From Chitinimonas arctica (lineage in GTDB: Bacteria > Pseudomonadota > Gammaproteobacteria > Burkholderiales > Chitinimonadaceae): a DNA stretch of 64,000 nt. The stretch covers positions 1,922,001 to 1,986,000 of the forward strand of contig NZ_CP041730.1 in assembly GCF_007431345.1 (NCBI RefSeq), given 5' to 3'. The notes beneath the pieces are model-generated. The model saw only the letters and a program-made list of their open reading frames with translations, did no database searches and was not told where the DNA came from. Shown here piece after piece: positions 60,613 through 64,000 of this stretch. How positions within the stretch are numbered: the stretch's first letter is position 1; the number at the start of each line of letters is the position of its first letter. The position numbers and the translations under genes were made by a program.

Positions 60613-61521
60613 CTAGGCCGTGCGCTTCCTTCCCATCACGTCGAGAAACACCGATTCGAGATCGGGCTTGAGGATTTCGATATCGCGCACCGTTACGCCG
60701 GCTTCGCGCAGGCAGGCCAACAACGCTTCCAGGGTCGTGCAATCATCCAGCTTCAGATGATAGCTATCCTCGCGCTGCATGACCAAAAACGGCTGCAGTG
60801 CCGCCGGCAATACGTCCGGCGACAGCTTGAGCGCCAAGGTACGGGCCGAATGCGATGCCATCAGCGCGGCCTTGTCATCCAGCGCGACCAACTCGCCTTG
60901 CTTGAGCATGGCAATGCGGTTACACAGCGTTTCCGCCTCTTCCAGATAATGGGTGGTCAGCACAATGGTGTGGCCTTCGCCATTGAGCCGCTGGATAAAC
61001 GCCCATAAGGTCTGCCGCAACTCCACATCCACGCCTGCTGTCGGCTCGTCCAGCACGATCACGGGCGGTTTGTGCACCAAGGCCTGCGCCACCATCACGC
61101 GGCGCTTCATGCCGCCGGACAGCGAGCGCATATTGGCATTGGCCTTATTGCCGAGGCCCAGGTGCGCAAGCAGTTCGTCAATCCAGGCATCGTTGCGGCG
61201 CATGCCGAAATAGCCTGACTGGAACTGCAGCGTTTCACGCACGGTGAAGAAAGGATCGAAGGTCAGTTCCTGCGGCACGATGCCGACCTTGCGTCGCGCC
61301 GCCCGGTAATCGCTCTGCACATCGCTGCCCAGGACCTGCACCGAACCGCTGTCGGCGCGGGTCAATCCGCCGAGGATGGAGATAAGCGTGGTCTTGCCGG
61401 CACCATTCGGCCCCAGCAAGGCGAAGAATTCGCCTTCGCGCACTTCGAAATCGACGCCCTTGAGGGCCTCGAGTTCGCCGAAGCGCTTTTTGACTGAAGA
61501 AAAACGGATGGCGACGTTCAT
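60613..61521 (-). CDS. ABC-2 transporter ATP-binding protein
   Basis: 302 aa from the ATG at 61521; the longer frame upstream is Arg-rich and not similar. Walker A LGPNGAGKTTLI, signature LSGGMKRRVMVAQAL, Walker B VIVLDEPTAG, and H-loop TTHYLEEAE. The YadG-like C-terminal part (about 225-302) carries a small accessory domain. It energises the adjacent permease. The promoter is unclear; mlaA ends 85 bases upstream. Confidence 0.94.
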   Translation of the reverse strand: MNVAIRFSSVKKRFGELEALKGVDFEVREGEFFALLGPNGAGKTTLISILGGLTRADSGSVQVLGSDVQSDYRAARRKVGIVPQELTFDPFFTVRETLQFQSGYFGMRRNDAWIDELLAHLGLGNKANANMRSLSGGMKRRVMVAQALVHKPPVIVLDEPTAGVDVELRQTLWAFIQRLNGEGHTIVLTTHYLEEAETLCNRIAMLKQGELVALDDKAALMASHSARTLALKLSPDVLPAALQPFLVMQREDSYHLKLDDCTTLEALLACLREAGVTVRDIEILKPDLESVFLDVMGRKRTA

Positions 61522-61606
61522 GGGCGTAGGCGAGCGGAAAGCGTGGATTCTACCCGACTTGGGCAACGAGAAAATGAAACAGCGACCGAGTGGTCGCATG
61601 TTTACA

Positions 61607-62503
61607 TCACTGCGGCGGAGGATCGGACAGTATGGCGGTTGCCGGCGGCTCGACAGCGGGCGCAGGCGCCGCGACAGGATTGGCCGCGGGCGGCTCCGCG
61701 GCAACCGGCGCCGGCGCTTCGGGCGCACCGGCACCCGATGCCTCGGCAGCCGGTTTCGGTGTGGTGGAGAAGTCGAGATCCTTGACGTCTATCTCCTCCT
61801 CGTCGCCGTCACCCAAGGGCAGCGGCTTGGGCGGATTGCCGTTCCAAACCATGTTGTAGCGACGCTGCAGATAGCTATCGCGGACAAATCCGTATTCGTC
61901 GCCGAAACTGGCCGCCTGGACTACCGAGTCGGCCGCCAGCAATTCCGTGCGAAGGTTGACCATGCGCAGCAGGTTCAAGCCCGTCGCGGCCTGATCGTCC
62001 TGAATTGCCCGCACCGGGTCCAAGGCATAGCTGCCGGCCCAGTCGGCGGTGTCGCGCAAGGTCTTGGGGCCGAGGAAAGGCACGACCAGATAGGGGCCGC
62101 TGCCCATGCCCCAATGACCCAGTACCTGGCCGAAATCCTCATCGTGCTTTTCCAGGCCGGCCTGGCTGGCGATATCGATCAGGCCGAGCAAACCGAAGGT
62201 CGAATTGAACACCACCCGGGTACCATCGCTGGCTGCATCGCGCCAATTGCCTTGCAGCAGATTGGCGGCGCCGATGTAGACATCCTGCAGGTTGCCGAAG
62301 AAATTGGCGACGCCGGCACGGATCGGCTTGGGCGTGATGGCGACATAACCTTTGGCCACCGGCTTGAGCACGGCCTTATCCAAGGCGCTATTGAATGCAT
62401 AGACCTTGCGGTTGATCGGTTCGAGCGGATCGTAATGGTTGGTCGGCGTGGCACATGCCGCCAGCAACAGCGGGCTCAACAACAGAGGGAGCCGGTGGCG
62501 CAT
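61607..62503 (-). CDS. mlaA: Outer-membrane lipid-asymmetry lipoprotein MlaA
   Basis: 298 aa from the ATG at 62503. Lipobox LLAAC puts the lipidated Cys at 17. NHYDPLEPINRKVYAFNSALDKA, FFGNLQDVYIGAANLLQG and GPYLVVPFLGPKTLRDT are the MlaA motifs. It pulls misplaced phospholipids from the outer leaflet. The last 60 residues are an Ala/Pro-rich tail, longer than in E. coli. In this genome mlaA sits with mlaEDCB; in E. coli it is elsewhere. Confidence 0.95.
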   Translation of the reverse strand: MRHRLPLLLSPLLLAACATPTNHYDPLEPINRKVYAFNSALDKAVLKPVAKGYVAITPKPIRAGVANFFGNLQDVYIGAANLLQGNWRDAASDGTRVVFNSTFGLLGLIDIASQAGLEKHDEDFGQVLGHWGMGSGPYLVVPFLGPKTLRDTADWAGSYALDPVRAIQDDQAATGLNLLRMVNLRTELLAADSVVQAASFGDEYGFVRDSYLQRRYNMVWNGNPPKPLPLGDGDEEEIDVKDLDFSTTPKPAAEASGAGAPEAPAPVAAEPPAANPVAAPAPAVEPPATAILSDPPPQ

Positions 62504-62545
62504 CGAAGCACTCCGCGTGGATATGACTTCAAGCATAGCGCACGC

Positions 62546-62821
62546 TCATGCCTGGATATGCGGCAGGAATTCCTCGACGCCATAAAGCGCGGCAAGGCTG
62601 GTGAGGTTGGCCGGCGGCCGCTGCAGCGTAAGCTGGCGGCCGGCGGCCACGGCGTCGCGTTGCCAATGCAGCAACAGGCTGACCGCGGTCGAATCGATCT
62701 CGCTCACTTCGGACAGATCCAGCACCAAGGCCGGCGCAGTCAGCTTGTCGGCAACCTCGCGCTGGACCCGGCAAATCGAATCGAGCGTGAGGGCGCCGCT
62801 GAGTTTGACAGATTCGCTCAT
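62546..62821 (-). CDS. mlaB: Mla STAS-domain protein MlaB
   Basis: 91 aa STAS domain with VLDLSEVSEIDSTAVSLLLHWQ, the family core containing the conserved Ser/Thr. MlaB binds the MlaF ATPase and stabilises the inner-membrane MlaFEDB complex. Seven bases after mlaC. Confidence 0.92.
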   Translation of the reverse strand: MSESVKLSGALTLDSICRVQREVADKLTAPALVLDLSEVSEIDSTAVSLLLHWQRDAVAAGRQLTLQRPPANLTSLAALYGVEEFLPHIQA

Positions 62822-62828
62822 GATCCAC

Positions 62829-63440
62829 TTACTTTGACGGCGTCTTGGCCGGTTGTGCCGCGTTACGGTCGGCCAGGGCCTTGATCAGGCCGTCGATGCC
62901 GTCCTTCTGGATAGTCTGGTTGAAGCTGGTGCGGTAGTTGGTCACCAGGCTCACGCCTTCCACGGCGATATCGTATACCTTCCAGTCGCTACCGACCTTG
63001 ATCAGGCGGTAGTCGATGGGGAAAGGCTGGCCGGTGGAAGCCGACACTTCGGTACGGACCGTCACGTCGGTATCGGACTCGGCCATCTTGACCGGCTTGA
63101 CGTCGATATTCTGCAGCTTGTTGGCGCCCACCGCGGTGGAGTAGGTCCGCACCAGCAAGGTACGGAATTCGCGCACCAGCGAACCCTGTTGGTCAGGTGT
63201 AGCCTGCTTCCAATAACGGCCCACCGCCAGTGCGGTCAGGCGATTGAAGTCGAAGCTGGGCAGCACCTTGGCCTCGACCAACTCACGGAAACGCTTGTCG
63301 GCGGGCGTGAGGTTGTCCTTCTTGATGGCTTCCAGCACGTCCTTGCTGGTGTTGCGGACCAGCTGCTCGGGGGCAGGAACGTCTGCCGCGGTGGCGGTCA
63401 AACCGGCGACCAGCATGATGAAGGCAAAGAGTTTACGCAT
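62829..63440 (-). CDS. mlaC: Periplasmic phospholipid-binding protein MlaC
   Basis: 203 aa. Signal peptide about 1-19 (ending ATA), then the Tol_tol_Ttg2 domain with FRELVEAKVLPSFDFNRLTALAVGRYWKQAT and the VYDIAVEGVSLVTNYR segment. It shuttles phospholipids between MlaA and MlaFEDB. Eleven bases after mlaD. Confidence 0.95.
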   Translation of the reverse strand: MRKLFAFIMLVAGLTATAADVPAPEQLVRNTSKDVLEAIKKDNLTPADKRFRELVEAKVLPSFDFNRLTALAVGRYWKQATPDQQGSLVREFRTLLVRTYSTAVGANKLQNIDVKPVKMAESDTDVTVRTEVSASTGQPFPIDYRLIKVGSDWKVYDIAVEGVSLVTNYRTSFNQTIQKDGIDGLIKALADRNAAQPAKTPSK

Positions 63441-63451
63441 GATTCTTCCTG

Positions 63452-63934
63452 TTATGGTGCAGTAGTCGGCTGAGCGGGATTCTCCGCTGCTTTGCTGAAC
63501 ATGAACTGACTGATTAACTTTTCCAGCACGACGGCCGAAGAAGTGAGCGTGATTCGATCGCCATTCTTTAACATGGTTTCATCCGCGCCAGGTTCAACCC
63601 CTATGTACTGATCGCCGAGGATGCCGGAGGTAAGGATCTCGGCCGACGAGTCGCGGCTGAAGTGGTAACCCTGCTCGATATCCAGGGCAACCATGGCCCG
63701 ATAGGTCACCGGATCCAGGCTGATCCCCGCCACCCGGCCCACCAGCACGCCGGCGCTCTTGATCGGCGCACGCGCCTTCAAGCCACCGATATTGTCGAAG
63801 GCCGCGGTCACCCGGTACGTGGCCTTGCTGCCGCCATTGGATACATTGCTGACCCGCAAGGCCAGGAATGCCAGCGAAGCCAGCCCCAGCATCACAAACA
63901 CACCGACCCAGAAGTCGTAAACGCGGCGATTCAT
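63452..63934 (-). CDS. mlaD: Mla MCE-domain protein MlaD
   Basis: 160 aa. One N-terminal membrane helix (about 8-26, VGVFVMLGLASLAFLALRV) and one MCE domain with YRVTAAFDNIGGLKARAPIKSAGVLVGRV. MlaD forms the hexameric ring that receives lipid from MlaC. It overlaps the mlaE stop by one base. Confidence 0.95.
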   Translation of the reverse strand: MNRRVYDFWVGVFVMLGLASLAFLALRVSNVSNGGSKATYRVTAAFDNIGGLKARAPIKSAGVLVGRVAGISLDPVTYRAMVALDIEQGYHFSRDSSAEILTSGILGDQYIGVEPGADETMLKNGDRITLTSSAVVLEKLISQFMFSKAAENPAQPTTAP

Positions 63935-64000
63935 CAGACACCTCTAAACATGAAAGCGGTCAGGATGAAATCCAGAACCAGAATAACGAGCGAAGACGTC
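63934..64000 (-). CDS. mlaE: Mla permease MlaE, C-terminal end only
   Basis: The last 21 codons are visible, ending LDFILTAFMFRGV and a TGA whose A is the first base of the mlaD ATG. The hydrophobic helix and the terminal FRGV match MlaE C-termini. The rest, and presumably mlaF, lie beyond the right edge. Confidence 0.85.
   Translation of the reverse strand, partial: TSSLVILVLDFILTAFMFRGV

Overview
The window is about 62% G+C by eye and carries about 75 protein genes, one tRNA and no mobile elements, rRNA genes or CRISPR arrays. Gene content and order point to a betaproteobacterium, most likely a Neisseriales relative (Chromobacteriaceae/Chitinibacteraceae type). The supporting signs are lolB-ispE-tRNA-Gln-prs-rplY-pth-ychF, petABC-sspAB, a hemD-hemX fusion beside hemY, a complete his operon followed by hinT-tatABC, and a sigma factor/zinc anti-sigma pair like the Neisseria sigma-E/MseR pair. 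This taxonomic call is inference from synteny, not a database result.

Layout. 1-8.7 kb: a partial dynamin-like GTPase and mutM on the minus strand, then a plus-strand housekeeping run (TPR lipoprotein, lolB, ispE, tRNA-Gln(UUG), prs, rplY, pth, ychF). 8.7-10.8 kb: a small accessory patch with a Fic protein behind six copies of an 11-bp motif, a DUF2892 membrane protein and an ECF-type sigma factor. 11-14 kb: yggX, ppk, sixA. 14-23.9 kb, all minus: hemY, hemDX, a strongly divergent hemC, dgt, mtgA, a 56-aa zinc anti-sigma protein, its sigma factor, a degenerate GGDEF protein, thrB, a frameshifted DUF2782 gene and a LOG-family protein. 24-29.3 kb: polA and crcB (+), then phoR and phoB (-) with a Pho box. 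29.5-34.9 kb (+): DUF971, ubiE, a triple zinc-ribbon protein, a NYN-domain protein, ubiJ, a HIT protein and a 545-aa unknown. 35-36.7 kb (-): hda and an AI-2E-type permease. 36.9-41.8 kb (+): purM, purN, two DUF3108 genes and an RNA methyltransferase. 41.8-47.9 kb (-): an Rpn-type nuclease, sspB, sspA, petC, petB, petA and a Nif3-like protein. 48-49.1 kb (+): a DegS-like protease. 49.2-64 kb, all minus: tatC, tatB, tatA, hinT, hisE-I-F-A-H-B-C-D-G, murA, a 41-aa membrane protein, bolA/ibaG, an ABC-2 transporter, mlaA, mlaB, mlaC, mlaD and the end of mlaE.

How the genes work together. Envelope functions dominate: LolB, MlaA-E, MtgA, MurA, Tat and DegS-like. Haem (hemC/D/X/Y), quinone (ubiE/J) and the bc1 complex (petABC) supply respiration, and the Rieske protein carries a twin-arginine signal that would use the Tat genes in the same window. 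PhoBR and Ppk/SixA cover phosphate. No gap between genes exceeds 300 bases.

Most unusual points: a HemC homologue that keeps the cofactor cysteine and catalytic aspartate but has lost about 29 residues and most substrate-binding basic residues; the six-copy motif array at the Fic start codon; a degenerate GGDEF gene overlapping a sigma factor/zinc anti-sigma pair; a NYN protein and a triple zinc ribbon placed between ubiE and ubiJ; and a single-base frameshift in the DUF2782 gene.
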